Assembly (NCBI RefSeq): GCF_002300555.2
Contig: NZ_NTHN02000022.1
Coordinates: 1 to 64,000, forward strand
Direction: 5' to 3'
Source: Alloyangia mangrovi
GTDB lineage: Bacteria > Pseudomonadota > Alphaproteobacteria > Rhodobacterales > Rhodobacteraceae
Length of the DNA: 64,000 nt
Shown: positions 30,222-42,733 of the stretch, piece after piece
How the letters are laid out: every line of letters starts with the position of its first letter
How positions within the stretch are numbered: the stretch's first letter is position 1
Program-made: the position numbers and the translations under genes
Notes under the pieces: model-generated
Databases searched by the model: none
What the model was told of the DNA's origin: nothing
The model's input: the letters and a program-made list of their open reading frames with translations, nothing else

Positions 30222-31451
30222 TCACTCGGCGGCGTCCAGCCCTCCGAGGCGCCGCTCGCGCCGGATCACCAGCAGGATCGAGATCACCGCGCCGACGGCG
30301 GTGGCCAGCATGAGCCAGAGCAGCGGCCAGGCGCCGGTTCCGGGCCTGAGCAGCGCGCCGGCCAGCGCCGAGAGCGCCGCGCCACCGCCGATCATGATGG
30401 CCCCGCCAAGCCCCGAGGCGGTGCCTGCGAGATGCGGACGCACCGACAGGGTGCCGGCCGTGGCATTGGGGATGGTCATGCCGTTGCCAAGGCCGACGAA
30501 GCACATGAAGCCGAAGAAGATCAGCGCCGAGCCGCCGGTGAGGGCAAAGGTGATCAGCGCCGCCGAGAGCCCGCAGGTGAGGATCAGCGAGCCCCAGAGG
30601 ATCATGCGGTTGAGCCCGACCCGCGCCGAGAACTTCCCCGAGATCCAGTTGCCGAGGAAGTAGCCGACCGCCGGCGCACCGAAGTGCACGCCGAGCGAGG
30701 CGGGGCTCAGGCCGAAGACCTCGGAGCCGACGAAGGGTGCGCCGCCGAGGTAGGAGAAGAAGGCGCCCGAGGAGAGCGCGCAGGCCATGGCGTAGCCCCA
30801 GAAGCGCGGGCTTTTCAGCAACTCGGGGTACTCGCGGAACTGCGCGGCCAGCGACAGGCTGCTGGCGGTCGAGGTCTCGCCCAGGTCGCGCCAGCTCAGC
30901 CAGAGGACCGCGCCGCCGAGCGCGAAGAGCATCCAGAAGATCGCCTTCCAGCCCAGCACTTCGCCGAGCGCGCCGCCGATCACCGGGCCCACCATCGGTA
31001 CCACCGCGACGCCCATGGTGACATAGGCGATCATCGAGGCGGCCTCGTCCTGGCCGACCATGTCGCGCACCACGGCGCGGCTCAGCACCATGGCGGTGAC
31101 GATCACCGCCTGGCACATGCGGAACAGCAGGAATACCCAGACATCGGTGGCGAAGATGCAGCCCAGAGTGGCCAGCATGAACAGCGCGACACCCCAGAGA
31201 ATCACCGGCCTGCGGCCCAGCTTGTCCGAGATCGGCCCGATGAGGATCTGCAGCGCGGCGTTGACCCCGAGGTAGATCGCCACCGAAAGCTGCATCAGCC
31301 TGTATTCGGTGTCGAAATACGCCGTCATCTGCGGCAGCGATGGCAGAAATACGTTCATCGCCAGCGCCGAGAGCCCGGCAAGCAGGACAAGCGTGACAAG
31401 ATGCGGTGGGGTCGAGGGGTCGAGAAAGCGCCCGCGCGATGATCTATTCAT
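30222..31451 (-). CDS. MFS drug-resistance-type transporter, Bcr/CflA family
   Basis: Inner-membrane major facilitator protein of ~409 residues with about twelve hydrophobic segments. The motif A equivalent is IGPISDKLGRRPVIL after helix 2, and LPSLPQMTAYF near the N-terminus plus GGPVIGGALGE-type sequence at helix 5 (PMVGPVIGGALG) are Bcr/CflA signatures. It probably exports small amphipathic compounds in exchange for protons; substrate is unknown. The ATG at 31451 follows a weak CGGAA ribosome site. It lies between pccR and pccB, divergent from pccB, and its stop is directly before the pccR operator region. Confidence 0.92.
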   Translation of the reverse strand: MNRSSRGRFLDPSTPPHLVTLVLLAGLSALAMNVFLPSLPQMTAYFDTEYRLMQLSVAIYLGVNAALQILIGPISDKLGRRPVILWGVALFMLATLGCIFATDVWVFLLFRMCQAVIVTAMVLSRAVVRDMVGQDEAASMIAYVTMGVAVVPMVGPVIGGALGEVLGWKAIFWMLFALGGAVLWLSWRDLGETSTASSLSLAAQFREYPELLKSPRFWGYAMACALSSGAFFSYLGGAPFVGSEVFGLSPASLGVHFGAPAVGYFLGNWISGKFSARVGLNRMILWGSLILTCGLSAALITFALTGGSALIFFGFMCFVGLGNGMTIPNATAGTLSVRPHLAGTASGLGGAIMIGGGAALSALAGALLRPGTGAWPLLWLMLATAVGAVISILLVIRRERRLGGLDAAE

Positions 31452-31511
31452 GGTGTTTCCGTATGTCGGGACGTCCTCAAAGTCCACGCGTATCACCTGC
31501 GTGAAACGATA

Positions 31512-31564
31512 TTTGCGGATTTGCTATTTGCTAATGAAGGTATTTTCAGAGTTTGCAAATTTGC
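31512..31564 (+). promoter_or_regulatory. Array of TTTGC repeats upstream of pccB, candidate PccR operators
   Basis: Three TTTGC copies at 31512, 31520 and 31527 are followed by TTTGCAAA at 31552-31559 and TTTGC at 31560-31564. Spacing is mostly 7-8 bases, about three-quarters of a helical turn. A possible promoter follows: TTGACT at 31570 and CTGTAT ~18 bases later. The region also serves the divergent MFS gene. Confidence 0.78.
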
Positions 31565-31626
31565 CGAATTTGACTTGAGCGGAAGGGCCTCCACTGTATG
31601 GTCCGGGCAAACGGAGAGGACTGGCC

Positions 31627-33159
31627 ATGAAAGACATTCTTCACGAACTGGAGGCGCGCCGCGCCGATGCACGCCTCGGCGGCGGGCAGAAGCGCATCGA
31701 CGCGCAGCATGCCAAGGGCAAGCTGACCGCGCGCGAACGCATCGAGCTGCTGCTCGACGAGGGCAGTTTCGAAGAATACGACATGTTCGTCTCGCACCGC
31801 TGCACCGATTTCGGGATGGAGAACAACCGTCCCAGCGGCGACGGGGTGATCACCGGCTGGGGCACCATCAACGGCCGCATGGTCTATGTCTTCAGCCAGG
31901 ATTTCACCGTCCTCGGCGGTTCGGTCTCGGCCACCCACGCGATGAAGATCTGCAAGATCATGGACATGGCCATGCAGAACGGCGCGCCGGTGATCGGTCT
32001 CAACGACTCCGGCGGCGCGCGCATCCAGGAGGGGGTCGACAGCCTCGCCGGATATGCCGAGATCTTCCAGCGCAACATCATGGCCTCGGGGGTGATCCCG
32101 CAGATTTCCGTCATCATGGGGCCCTGCGCCGGCGGCGCGGTCTATTCCCCGGCGATGACCGACTTCATCTTCATGGTGAAGGACACCTCCTACATGTTCG
32201 TCACCGGCCCCGACGTGGTGAAGACGGTGACCAACGAGGTCGTCACCGCCGAAGAACTGGGCGGCGCGACCACCCACACCCGCAAGTCCTCGGTCGCCGA
32301 TGGTGCCTTCGAGAATGACGTCGAGGCGCTGGCCGAAGTGCGCCGCCTCGTCGATTTCCTGCCGCTCAACAACCGCGAGAAGCCGCCGGTGCGGCCGTTC
32401 TTCGACACGGTGGAGCGGGTCGAAAGCTCGCTCGACACGATCATCCCGGAAAATGCGAACCAGCCCTACGACATGAAGGAGCTGATCACCAAGGTCGCGG
32501 ACGAGGGCGATTTCTACGAGATCCAGGAAGAGCACGCCAAGAACATCATCACCGGCTTCATCCGGCTCGAGGGGCAGACCGTCGGCGTTGTGGCCAACCA
32601 GCCGATGGTGCTCGCGGGGTGCCTCGACATTGACAGTTCGAAGAAAGCGGCCCGCTTCGTGCGCTTCTGCGACTGCTTCGAGATCCCGATCCTGACCTTC
32701 GTCGACGTGCCGGGCTTCCTGCCGGGCACCTCGCAAGAATACGGCGGCGTCATCAAGCACGGCGCCAAGCTGCTCTTCGCCTTCGGCGAGGCGACGGTGC
32801 CGAAAGTGACCGTGATCACCCGCAAGGCCTATGGCGGCGCCTATGACGTGATGAGCTCCAAGCACCTGCGCGGCGACGTGAACTACGCCTGGCCCACCGC
32901 CGAGATCGCGGTGATGGGCGCAAAGGGCGCGACCGAGATCATCCACCGTGCCGACCTCGGCGACGCCGAGAAGATCGCCAAGCACACCGCGAACTACGAG
33001 GACCGGTTTGCCAATCCCTTCGTCGCGGCCGAACGCGGCTTCATCGACGAGGTGATCCAGCCCCGCTCGACCCGCCGCCGGGTCAGCCGTGCCTTCGCGA
33101 TGCTGAGGAACAAGAGCCTTAGCAACCCGTGGAAGAAGCACGACAACATCCCGCTCTGA
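31627..33159 (+). CDS. pccB: Propionyl-CoA carboxylase beta subunit (carboxyltransferase)
   Basis: Carboxyltransferase subunit that moves CO2 from biotin to propionyl-CoA to form methylmalonyl-CoA. The 510 residues contain two crotonase-like halves with the family motifs: [45 protein letters not shown], and in the second half [16 protein letters not shown] and [20 protein letters not shown] ribosome site precedes the ATG. TTTGC arrays upstream suggest PccR control. The alpha subunit pccA lies ~2.4 kb downstream on the same strand, with five small unknown genes between. Confidence 0.97.
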   Translation: MKDILHELEARRADARLGGGQKRIDAQHAKGKLTARERIELLLDEGSFEEYDMFVSHRCTDFGMENNRPSGDGVITGWGTINGRMVYVFSQDFTVLGGSVSATHAMKICKIMDMAMQNGAPVIGLNDSGGARIQEGVDSLAGYAEIFQRNIMASGVIPQISVIMGPCAGGAVYSPAMTDFIFMVKDTSYMFVTGPDVVKTVTNEVVTAEELGGATTHTRKSSVADGAFENDVEALAEVRRLVDFLPLNNREKPPVRPFFDTVERVESSLDTIIPENANQPYDMKELITKVADEGDFYEIQEEHAKNIITGFIRLEGQTVGVVANQPMVLAGCLDIDSSKKAARFVRFCDCFEIPILTFVDVPGFLPGTSQEYGGVIKHGAKLLFAFGEATVPKVTVITRKAYGGAYDVMSSKHLRGDVNYAWPTAEIAVMGAKGATEIIHRADLGDAEKIAKHTANYEDRFANPFVAAERGFIDEVIQPRSTRRRVSRAFAMLRNKSLSNPWKKHDNIPL

Positions 33160-33172
33160 GCCGGAGGCGCCG

Positions 33173-33511
33173 ATGCAGGTGAAGGGATGGCACATGGTAC
33201 GCGAGGGTGGAGCGGTGACGCTCGCCCGGCGCAGCCCGGCACGTTTCGATCTGAAGGTCGAGACGCTGCTGCCGCCGGTGGGCCGTCCCGAACGGCTGGC
33301 GCATCAGGTGCGGCAGGACATGTGGCGGGCGCTGCGCGACCTGCGCGGCTTCGCGCCCGTGGTCCGGGTGCAGCCCTGCGCCGGCGGGGTGACCGTTGAG
33401 GCTGGCGGAGAGGTGGCCGGCGCGCTGCCGCGCAAAGCGGTCGAGACGCGCATCGCCGAAGTTCTGGAAGACCGCGCCAACCGCGCGCGCTGGGTGACCT
33501 GGGCGGCCTGA
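33173..33511 (+). CDS. Small basic protein downstream of pccB, unknown function
   Basis: A 112-residue protein starting at an ATG with GGAGG six bases upstream, 13 bases after the pccB stop, so it is very likely cotranscribed with pccB. It is Arg-rich and has no signal peptide or membrane segment. The pattern LAHQVRQDMWRALRDLRGFAPVVRV and a central Val/Gly stretch suggest a compact alpha/beta fold. I do not recognise a family; a link to propionyl-CoA metabolism is only by position. Confidence 0.72.
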   Translation: MQVKGWHMVREGGAVTLARRSPARFDLKVETLLPPVGRPERLAHQVRQDMWRALRDLRGFAPVVRVQPCAGGVTVEAGGEVAGALPRKAVETRIAEVLEDRANRARWVTWAA

Positions 33512-33544
33512 GCCGCCCCGCGAGATGAGGAACGGGAGGTCCTT

Positions 33545-33961
33545 GTGAAGCTCCGTTGGACGAGGGTGAGGAGAAACGGGATTCTGGCTCTGGCGTTTGC
33601 CATGACGCCGGGCCTGGCCACGGCGCAAGAGGAGAGCGTCGTGGCAGTGCCCTCGGGCATGCCCGTCACCTTCTACGACGCGCTCTGGGATGACTCGGCG
33701 GCGGTCGAGCGCTTCCGTTTCCTGGCGCCGGAGATCGGCGGCTTCGCGCCCCGTGGTTTCGACGAGGTCTCCGCCGACATGCAGCATTTGTGCGACAGCT
33801 TTGCCCTGTCACGGCTCGGAGAGGTGGAGGTGATTCCATCCCTGATCGTGATTTCGCTCATGGCCGAACCGGTTGCCTATGGGGAAAGCAGACCCGAGAT
33901 CCGTCAATACTTCGAGGCCTATAGCCCCCGAAACGGGGCCTGCGTCTGGGAGGCGTTCTGA
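33545..33961 (+). CDS. Secreted protein of unknown function
   Basis: A 138-residue protein with a signal peptide (basic start, core ILALAFAMTPGLATA, cleavage before QEE). GGGAGG lies five bases before the GTG start at 33545. The mature part contains PVTFYDALWDDS, CDSFALSRLG and a final CVWEAF; two Cys could form a disulfide. I recall similar small exported proteins in Rhodobacteraceae near pccB but no function. It follows the pccB-linked small gene by 33 bases. Confidence 0.72.
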   Translation: MKLRWTRVRRNGILALAFAMTPGLATAQEESVVAVPSGMPVTFYDALWDDSAAVERFRFLAPEIGGFAPRGFDEVSADMQHLCDSFALSRLGEVEVIPSLIVISLMAEPVAYGESRPEIRQYFEAYSPRNGACVWEAF

Positions 33962-34175
33962 TGTTGTTCTCGGCGTGCGCGGAAATCCGCTCAGATTTTT
34001 CCTGTTTTGGGGCCCTTCATCGGAAAAAAATGCCGGCGAAGCGAGTTACGTATTTCTTTTTCGTAACTTGCGCTATGTTGGGGGGTGATTGCACCTTCGC
34101 AGTCGAAACACCCGAACGAGGGCAGACCGGGCCGCAAGGTTCCGTAGGGCCCAAAGAATCTGACAGGAGAATAAG

Positions 34176-34319
34176 ATGTCCAAGAGCATCCATCTGCTTG
34201 CAATGCTTGGCTTCGTCGCAACCCTTTCCGCTTGCGGCGGCCAGCAGGAAGAAGAATACGTGGTTGTGGAGCCGGAGCCCGTTACCGCGGAGCCCGTTTA
34301 CACCGGCAAGTACAAGTAA
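34176..34319 (+). CDS. Tiny lipoprotein, 47 residues
   Basis: Short gene with AGGAGA five bases before the ATG. The product has a signal peptide and lipobox LSACGG (Cys at residue ~20), then an acidic tail QQEEEYVVVEPEPVTAEP that ends VYTGKYK. The mature peptide is only ~28 residues. It is followed by a GC-rich imperfect hairpin. Function unknown. The region just before it (33962-34175) holds no convincing gene. Confidence 0.75.
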   Translation: MSKSIHLLAMLGFVATLSACGGQQEEEYVVVEPEPVTAEPVYTGKYK

Positions 34320-34421
34320 CTTGTCGCCGGGGCGGGCCTTCGGGTCCGTCCCGCACTCCCGGCCCGGCAGGGCCGCATCTCACCGCCCGCTTCCACGGGC
34401 CCTTATAGAGGGGGGCCCGGT

Positions 34422-34784
34422 ATGCTGAAGCACCGTGGCTTTCCGAGCCGACTTCCCGGCACGGACTTTCAATTCACCATCCGTCGCGCGAACCCCAAGG
34501 GGATCACCGCCATCATCCGGCGGGAGCGCTTCCGCGACCGCAAGGCGGCGGACAAGCGCGCCGACCTGGCCTTCATGGCCTCGCTCTGGGCGCATTTCGG
34601 CGACGAGCCTTTCGAACGCGGCAATCTCGACGCGGGGCGCCTGTCCTGGCTCTTCGGGCGCGAGGTGTTGCCCTACGACGAGCCCTTCGATCCCGCGAGC
34701 TACGAGGCGATGCTGGTGATCAACGAGGCCGCTGCCCGCGCGTCCTTCCCCGAGGCATTCGACGAGAACGACGAATGGGCGTAA
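34422..34784 (+). CDS. Small basic cytoplasmic protein, unknown function
   Basis: A 120-residue protein starting at an ATG after a G-rich stretch that could serve as a ribosome site. It has no signal peptide. The sequence is rich in Arg, Phe and acidic residues (GFPSRLPGTDFQFTIRRANPKGITAIIRRERFRDRK, shown in part), with a C-terminal acidic tail DENDEWA. I do not recognise it. Codon use is like neighbours, which favours a real gene, but start and reality are less sure than for others. Confidence 0.55.
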   Translation: MLKHRGFPSRLPGTDFQFTIRRANPKGITAIIRRERFRDRKAADKRADLAFMASLWAHFGDEPFERGNLDAGRLSWLFGREVLPYDEPFDPASYEAMLVINEAAARASFPEAFDENDEWA

Positions 34785-35235
34785 ACTCGCCCCTCCTTTC
34801 GTGCCATGCGCGAAAAGAGGCCGGTCCGGCCTATCCGTTCGGATATGGCTTTGACCGGCCTGGCGAGACGTGCACTATCAACATGTTGCGGGCAATGACG
34901 CAGCCTTCGGTTGCGCTCATTGCTCACCGTTACCCTTCCCCTCGCGGGCGCTGCGGCACATCCCCTGACCGCACGCCCGCTTCTTTTTTCTCCCCGCCCG
35001 AAAGACTTGACCAGCCGGTTGCCCAAACCGGCATCCTTGCCGCACCCAAGGCGGCGAATGGCCGAATTCCGTCGCGTCAGAAGGGCGGGGAATGCGCGGG
35101 GTTGCGCCCGCAGGAGGCCTGCGATCGGCGGAGCGGCGCGCATGCCGCGACAAAACGAAATGATGTATGGAACCTTCACCAAATCCGTGGCGTTGAAGAG
35201 CAAGTTCAACTTACACAAATCGGGGAGTGTCCCTC
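34785..35235. other. Intergenic region of ~450 bases
   Basis: No open frame here has convincing codon use or a known motif. It contains a short inverted repeat GTTGAA (35192-35197) and TTCAAC (35205-35210) just before the lipoprotein gene, and GGGGAG as its ribosome site. It could hold the promoter and a leader for the lipoprotein gene. Confidence 0.45.
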
Positions 35236-35442
35236 ATGCAAAACGTTATCCGTATTCTTGCCGTCCTTGGTGTCTTTGGCGTCGCAGCTTGCGAGAACTC
35301 CGACCTCCAGCGCGGCGCAATCGGCGCAGGCAGCGGCTACCTCATCGACCGCGCGGTCGGTGGTGACGGCATGGTCGGCGCAGCCGTCGGTGCGACCGCT
35401 GGTGTGGTCTGCGACGACGTCACCCCGCAGTACTGCAACTGA
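35236..35442 (+). CDS. Glycine-zipper-type small lipoprotein
   Basis: A 68-residue lipoprotein. The ATG at 35236 is eight bases after GGGGAG; a GTG three codons earlier overlaps the ribosome site and is rejected. The lipobox is GVAACEN with Cys near residue 19. The mature part is a glycine zipper (GAIGAGSGYLIDRAVGG, then MVGAAVGATAGVV), a pattern of small envelope lipoproteins. Two further Cys (VCDDVTPQYCN) end the protein and could pair. It is closed by a strong terminator. Confidence 0.85.
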   Translation: MQNVIRILAVLGVFGVAACENSDLQRGAIGAGSGYLIDRAVGGDGMVGAAVGATAGVVCDDVTPQYCN

Positions 35443-35495
35443 TCTGACGCGGCGCAGCGGCGGGTTTCGCCGCACGCCAGCTTACACGTTTTCCA

Positions 35496-35530
35496 GGGCC
35501 ACCGGAGCATTTCGCTCCGGTGGCCCTTTT
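35496..35530 (+). terminator. Rho-independent terminator after the glycine-zipper lipoprotein
   Basis: A 13-bp stem (arm GGGCCACCGGAGC) with loop ATTTC, then TTTT. It separates this gene from pccA, so pccA needs its own promoter within ~75 bases. Confidence 0.92.
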
Positions 35531-35604
35531 GCTGTCTACAGCCAGCCTTCTGCCGAAGCCGCGGCGCCGTCCGTCGGCCAAGAAACGCAACGAAAGGGAG
35601 AGAC

Positions 35605-37605
<2,001 letters not shown>

Positions 37606-37645
37606 TCTCATGACGCGAGAGGGGCACATGGCGACACGGAGGGCA

Positions 37646-37660
37646 GGGGCAGAGTGCCCC
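37646..37660. terminator. Short hairpin between convergent pccA and DUF4174 genes
   Basis: GGGGCA, GAG, TGCCCC: a six-bp stem without T run. It may help end either transcript. It resembles the hairpin half of the dispersed repeat but lacks the other modules. Confidence 0.35.
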
Positions 37661-37695
37661 GGCCCGCGTGGCGCCATGCGCGCCTCTGTTTCCGG

Positions 37696-38166
37696 CTACT
37701 GCCGCTCGCGCAAGGCGTCGCGGCGGTCGCGGACCTCCTGCTGGCGCAGCGGCTGCTTGTCGATTGAGCGGGTGATCTCGCGCACGTCCCAAGGGCTGGC
37801 CTTGCGGATGATCACCGAGCCGTCCTTGGCAAGCTGCATCAGCATGAAGCCGCGCGGCCGCATCGCGCGGCGGATCGGGCTGCGCGCCGCGGGGTCGGTG
37901 TCGGTGATCACCACCACATCGCGCTCGACCAGCGCGTCAATGCGCGCCTCGATGAGCTGCATCTGCTGGACGTACCGCGGATCGTTCGGCGTGTCGGCGA
38001 AGACCAGAAGCGGGCGCTTGACCCAGAGGAATTCGTCGAGAGTCGCCTCGCCGGCGGGGCGGATCGGGGGCTCTTCGGGGGCGGGGGTTTCCGCGCCCTG
38101 TGCCGCGCCAACTCCCGCGGTGAGCGTGAAAAAACCGATCAGGGCAAGGGCGGTACGGCGGATCAT
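37696..38166 (-). CDS. DUF4174 exported protein
   Basis: A ~156-residue protein with a signal peptide ([17 protein letters not shown]). The mature part fits DUF4174: a thioredoxin-like core with the strand [19 protein letters not shown], helix [19 protein letters not shown], and [23 protein letters not shown]. The redox CxxC is absent. Function unknown; family members are thought to be peroxiredoxin-like folds without known activity. The ATG at 38166 is chosen because the signal peptide starts there. It lies between pccA and the mutase gene on the opposite strand. Confidence 0.85.
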   Translation of the reverse strand: MIRRTALALIGFFTLTAGVGAAQGAETPAPEEPPIRPAGEATLDEFLWVKRPLLVFADTPNDPRYVQQMQLIEARIDALVERDVVVITDTDPAARSPIRRAMRPRGFMLMQLAKDGSVIIRKASPWDVREITRSIDKQPLRQQEVRDRRDALRERQ

Positions 38167-38374
38167 GTCCCCAGATATAGGCGCGCTTGGCGCGGCTGCA
38201 CAGGCCCCGATGCCCGGCTGTGCCAATTTTTCGCGGCGCGCCCAACCCGCGCGGCGCCGCGCGCCAGACAGATTTCAACCATCCCGCGCCCCCGGCGCGC
38301 CGGATGAGGCACGACAGGGCCGCGCGCACCGGGACCGCCCGGCGACCGGCCCGCAGAGGAGAGAGGACCAGAGG

Positions 38375-40510
<2,136 letters not shown>

Positions 40511-40519
40511 GGGGGGGGC

Positions 40520-40542
40520 GGCTCACGCGACCTGCGTGAGCC
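40520..40542 (+). terminator. Hairpin after the mutase gene
   Basis: Nine-bp stem (arm GGCTCACGC) with loop GACCT, ten bases past the mutase stop. No T run follows, so it is a probable rather than certain terminator. A run of eight G precedes it. Confidence 0.65.
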
Positions 40543-40582
40543 ATCCTGCCGCCCATGCTCGCGCAGGGCGGCAGTTCCGTAC

Positions 40583-40666
40583 TCAGATGAACGGCACGAA
40601 GGGCACGCCGCAGGCGGCCAGGCCAAGCGTTGCGGCGAGCATCAGGAGGAGCGTGCGGGTTTTCAT
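40583..40666 (-). CDS. Very small lipoprotein, 27 residues
   Basis: A 27-residue peptide that starts MKTRTLLLMLAATLG and has the lipobox LAACG, leaving only Cys-Gly-Val-Pro-Phe-Val-Pro-Phe-Ile after processing. AAGGA lies about eight bases upstream. This is the smallest gene I call. It resembles minimal entericidin-like lipoproteins. It is convergent with the mutase gene. Confidence 0.6.
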   Translation of the reverse strand: MKTRTLLLMLAATLGLAACGVPFVPFI

Positions 40667-40856
40667 CGGGACTGTCCTTGCCTCGGGGCCCGGTCGTGAC
40701 TGCCGGGTCTTCGGGCGGCACCCTAGCGGCGGCGCGCGCGATTGACCACCGCCAGACGCGCTGACCATGCTGCCCCGCAGCAAAGGGGGCCATTTCGCCA
40801 TTGCACGCCCCGCGCCCCCGGCTATCGTGATCCGATGCAGTCACATCGGAGGGACG

Positions 40857-41471
40857 ATGCTCGAGCTTGATCACGTGGCGGTTCTCGGCGAGACGCTGGC
40901 AGAGGCGGTGAGCCATGCCGAAAGCGCGCTCGGTCAGCCGCTGTCGCCGGGCGGGGCGCATCCCGACTTTGGCACCCACAACTTCCTGATCGGGCTGGAA
41001 GACGAGCTCTACCTCGAGGCCATCGCCGTCGATTTTTCCGCCCCTGCGCCGGGGCGGGCGCGCTGGTTCGGTCTTGACAGCTTCGCGGGCCCGGCACGGC
41101 TCGACAAGTGGATCTGCCGGGTGCCCGACATCGCGGCGGCGCTCGAGCGTTTCCCCATGGCCGGAGAGGCGGTCGCCGTCACCCGCGGGTCGCTGAGCTG
41201 GAAGATCTCGGTGCCGCGCGACGGGATGCTGCCCTTCGACGGGCTCTTCCCGGCGCTGATCGAATGGGAAAGCCCGGTCCCGCCGGGGGTTTCGCTCGCC
41301 GGGGCCGGCCTCCGGCTCGAGCAGCTCACCGTCGCCCACCCGCGGGCGGACGAGCTGCAGGCTCTGCTCGGCCCGGTGCTGGCGAGCCCGCAGGTCGGTT
41401 TCGCGGTCGAGGCCAAGCCCGCCCTGCGCGCCACCTTCGCCACCGCGTCGGGCCGTCGGGTGCTGCAATGA
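40857..41471 (+). CDS. Glyoxalase-like domain protein (VOC fold)
   Basis: A ~204-residue protein starting at an ATG with GGAGGGA upstream. LELDHVAVLGETLAEAV at the N-terminus, GTHNFLIGL, and LYLEAIAVD fit the glyoxalase_3/VOC fold of the glyoxalase-like family. The metal-site His at position ~5 and Glu in YLEAI are present. The reaction is unknown; the family includes dioxygenase and isomerase relatives. It overlaps the following GNAT gene by ATGA, so they form one translation unit. Confidence 0.82.
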   Translation: MLELDHVAVLGETLAEAVSHAESALGQPLSPGGAHPDFGTHNFLIGLEDELYLEAIAVDFSAPAPGRARWFGLDSFAGPARLDKWICRVPDIAAALERFPMAGEAVAVTRGSLSWKISVPRDGMLPFDGLFPALIEWESPVPPGVSLAGAGLRLEQLTVAHPRADELQALLGPVLASPQVGFAVEAKPALRATFATASGRRVLQ

Positions 41472-41947
41472 TCATCCGCCCCGCGGTCGCCGGGGACGCC
41501 GCCGCCGTCGCGGCGATCTGGAACCCGATCATCGACGACAGCGCGGCCACCTTCACCAACCTGCGCAAGACCCCCGAGGGGCTGCAGGCCGACTTCGCCG
41601 CGCGGGGCCCTGCCTTCCTCGTCGCCGAGGACGCGGGGCTGCTGCTCGGCTTTGCCACCTTCTTCCAGTTCCGCGGCGGGCCGGGCTACGCCAAGACGCT
41701 CGAGCACACGGTCATCCTCGGCCCCGCGGCGCGCGGGCGCGGCGTCGGACGGGCGCTGATGGAGGCGCTGATGAACGAGGCGCGGGCGCAGGGCGCGCAC
41801 AGCCTCTTCGCCGGCGTCTCGGGCGAGAACCCGGCGGGCATCGCCTTTCACGGCGCGCTCGGCTTCAGGGAAATCGCCCGCCTTCCCGAGGTCGGGTTCA
41901 AGTTCGGGCGCTGGATGGACCTCGTGCTCATGCAGAAGTTCCTCTGA
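41468..41947 (+). CDS. GNAT N-acetyltransferase, phosphinothricin acetyltransferase-like
   Basis: A 159-residue acetyltransferase. IIRPAVAGDAAAVAAIWNPII is the usual N-terminus of the Pat/Bar-like subgroup, and the acetyl-CoA loop is RGRGVGRALMEAL. GENPAGIAFHGALGFREI with KFGRWMD completes the fold. Relatives acetylate phosphinothricin, methionine sulfone or similar amino acids. The real substrate is unknown. It overlaps the glyoxalase-like gene by four bases. Confidence 0.92.
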   Translation: MIIRPAVAGDAAAVAAIWNPIIDDSAATFTNLRKTPEGLQADFAARGPAFLVAEDAGLLLGFATFFQFRGGPGYAKTLEHTVILGPAARGRGVGRALMEALMNEARAQGAHSLFAGVSGENPAGIAFHGALGFREIARLPEVGFKFGRWMDLVLMQKFL

Positions 41948-42045
41948 CCGGGGGCACCGCCACGATCCGCTGACGCGCCGTAGAATTTTTCGTGACTTCT
42001 CATTGTCGCACTGACAGTTGCGGCATTGCCGCGTAAACTGGGCGC

Positions 42046-42729
42046 ATGTCGATCTGGTCCCGTATCTCCGAAGCGCTTGCCGCCCTTGCCAAGGGCGAGG
42101 GGCTCGCCGCTGTCTTCGAGCGCCTGCGCCAGCCGCCCGAGCGCAGCGTCGCCTTCACCATCGCCGTCATCGCGCTCTCGGCCAAGATGGCCAAGGCCGA
42201 CGGGCAGGTGACCCGCAACGAGGTCGCCGCCTTCCGCGAGATCTTCACCATCGCCCCCGAGGACGAGGGCGCGGCGGCGCGGGTGTTCAACCTCGCGCGG
42301 CAGGACGTCGCCGGCTACGAGGAATACGCCCGCCGTATCCGTCGCATGTTCGACGGCAACGCGCAGCAACTCTCGGACCTGCTCGAGGGGCTCTTCTACA
42401 TCGCCATGGCCGATGGCAACTACCACACGGCCGAGAATGCCTTCCTCGAGCGGGTCGCCGAGATCTTCGAGATGCCCGACACCGCCTTCCGCGCCCTGCG
42501 GGCGCGCTTCGTGCCGGATTGCGCGCCAGACCCCTTCACCGTGCTGGGCGTCAGCCCCGAGATGCCGATCGAGGACATCCGCAGGCACTGGCGCCAGCTC
42601 GTGCGGGAAAGCCACCCCGACGTGATGTGCGCCCGCGGCCTGCCGGAAGAGGCGATCAAGCTCTCGGAAAAGCGCCTCATCGCCATCAACCAGGCATGGG
42701 AAGAGATCTCGGCCCGCGAACAGGTCTGA
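42046..42729 (+). CDS. DjlA-type protein: TerB domain plus J domain
   Basis: A 227-residue protein. Residues ~30-150 are a TerB-like all-helical metal-binding domain (IAVIALSAKMAKADGQVTRNEV, AMADGNYHTAENAFL, two repeats of the A-x-A-D-G pattern). Residues ~165-227 are a J domain with FTVLGVSPEMPIEDIRRHWRQLVRESHPD, including the HPD motif that stimulates DnaK. Unlike E. coli DjlA there is no obvious N-terminal membrane helix. It is an Hsp40 co-chaperone-like protein; client unknown. The following nuclease gene starts four bases after it. Confidence 0.93.
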   Translation: MSIWSRISEALAALAKGEGLAAVFERLRQPPERSVAFTIAVIALSAKMAKADGQVTRNEVAAFREIFTIAPEDEGAAARVFNLARQDVAGYEEYARRIRRMFDGNAQQLSDLLEGLFYIAMADGNYHTAENAFLERVAEIFEMPDTAFRALRARFVPDCAPDPFTVLGVSPEMPIEDIRRHWRQLVRESHPDVMCARGLPEEAIKLSEKRLIAINQAWEEISAREQV

Positions 42730-42733
42730 GGCC

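Noticed and set aside
37610..38374. Upstream extension of the mutase frame to give ~966 residues
   Set aside because: The extension is Arg/Ser-rich without mutase similarity, runs opposite the DUF4174 gene, and the conserved start MTAKKDEW lies at 38375.
40511..40518. Run of eight G after the mutase stop
   Set aside because: It is outside any gene, so it does not bear on the frameshift pattern, though its length may be equally uncertain.
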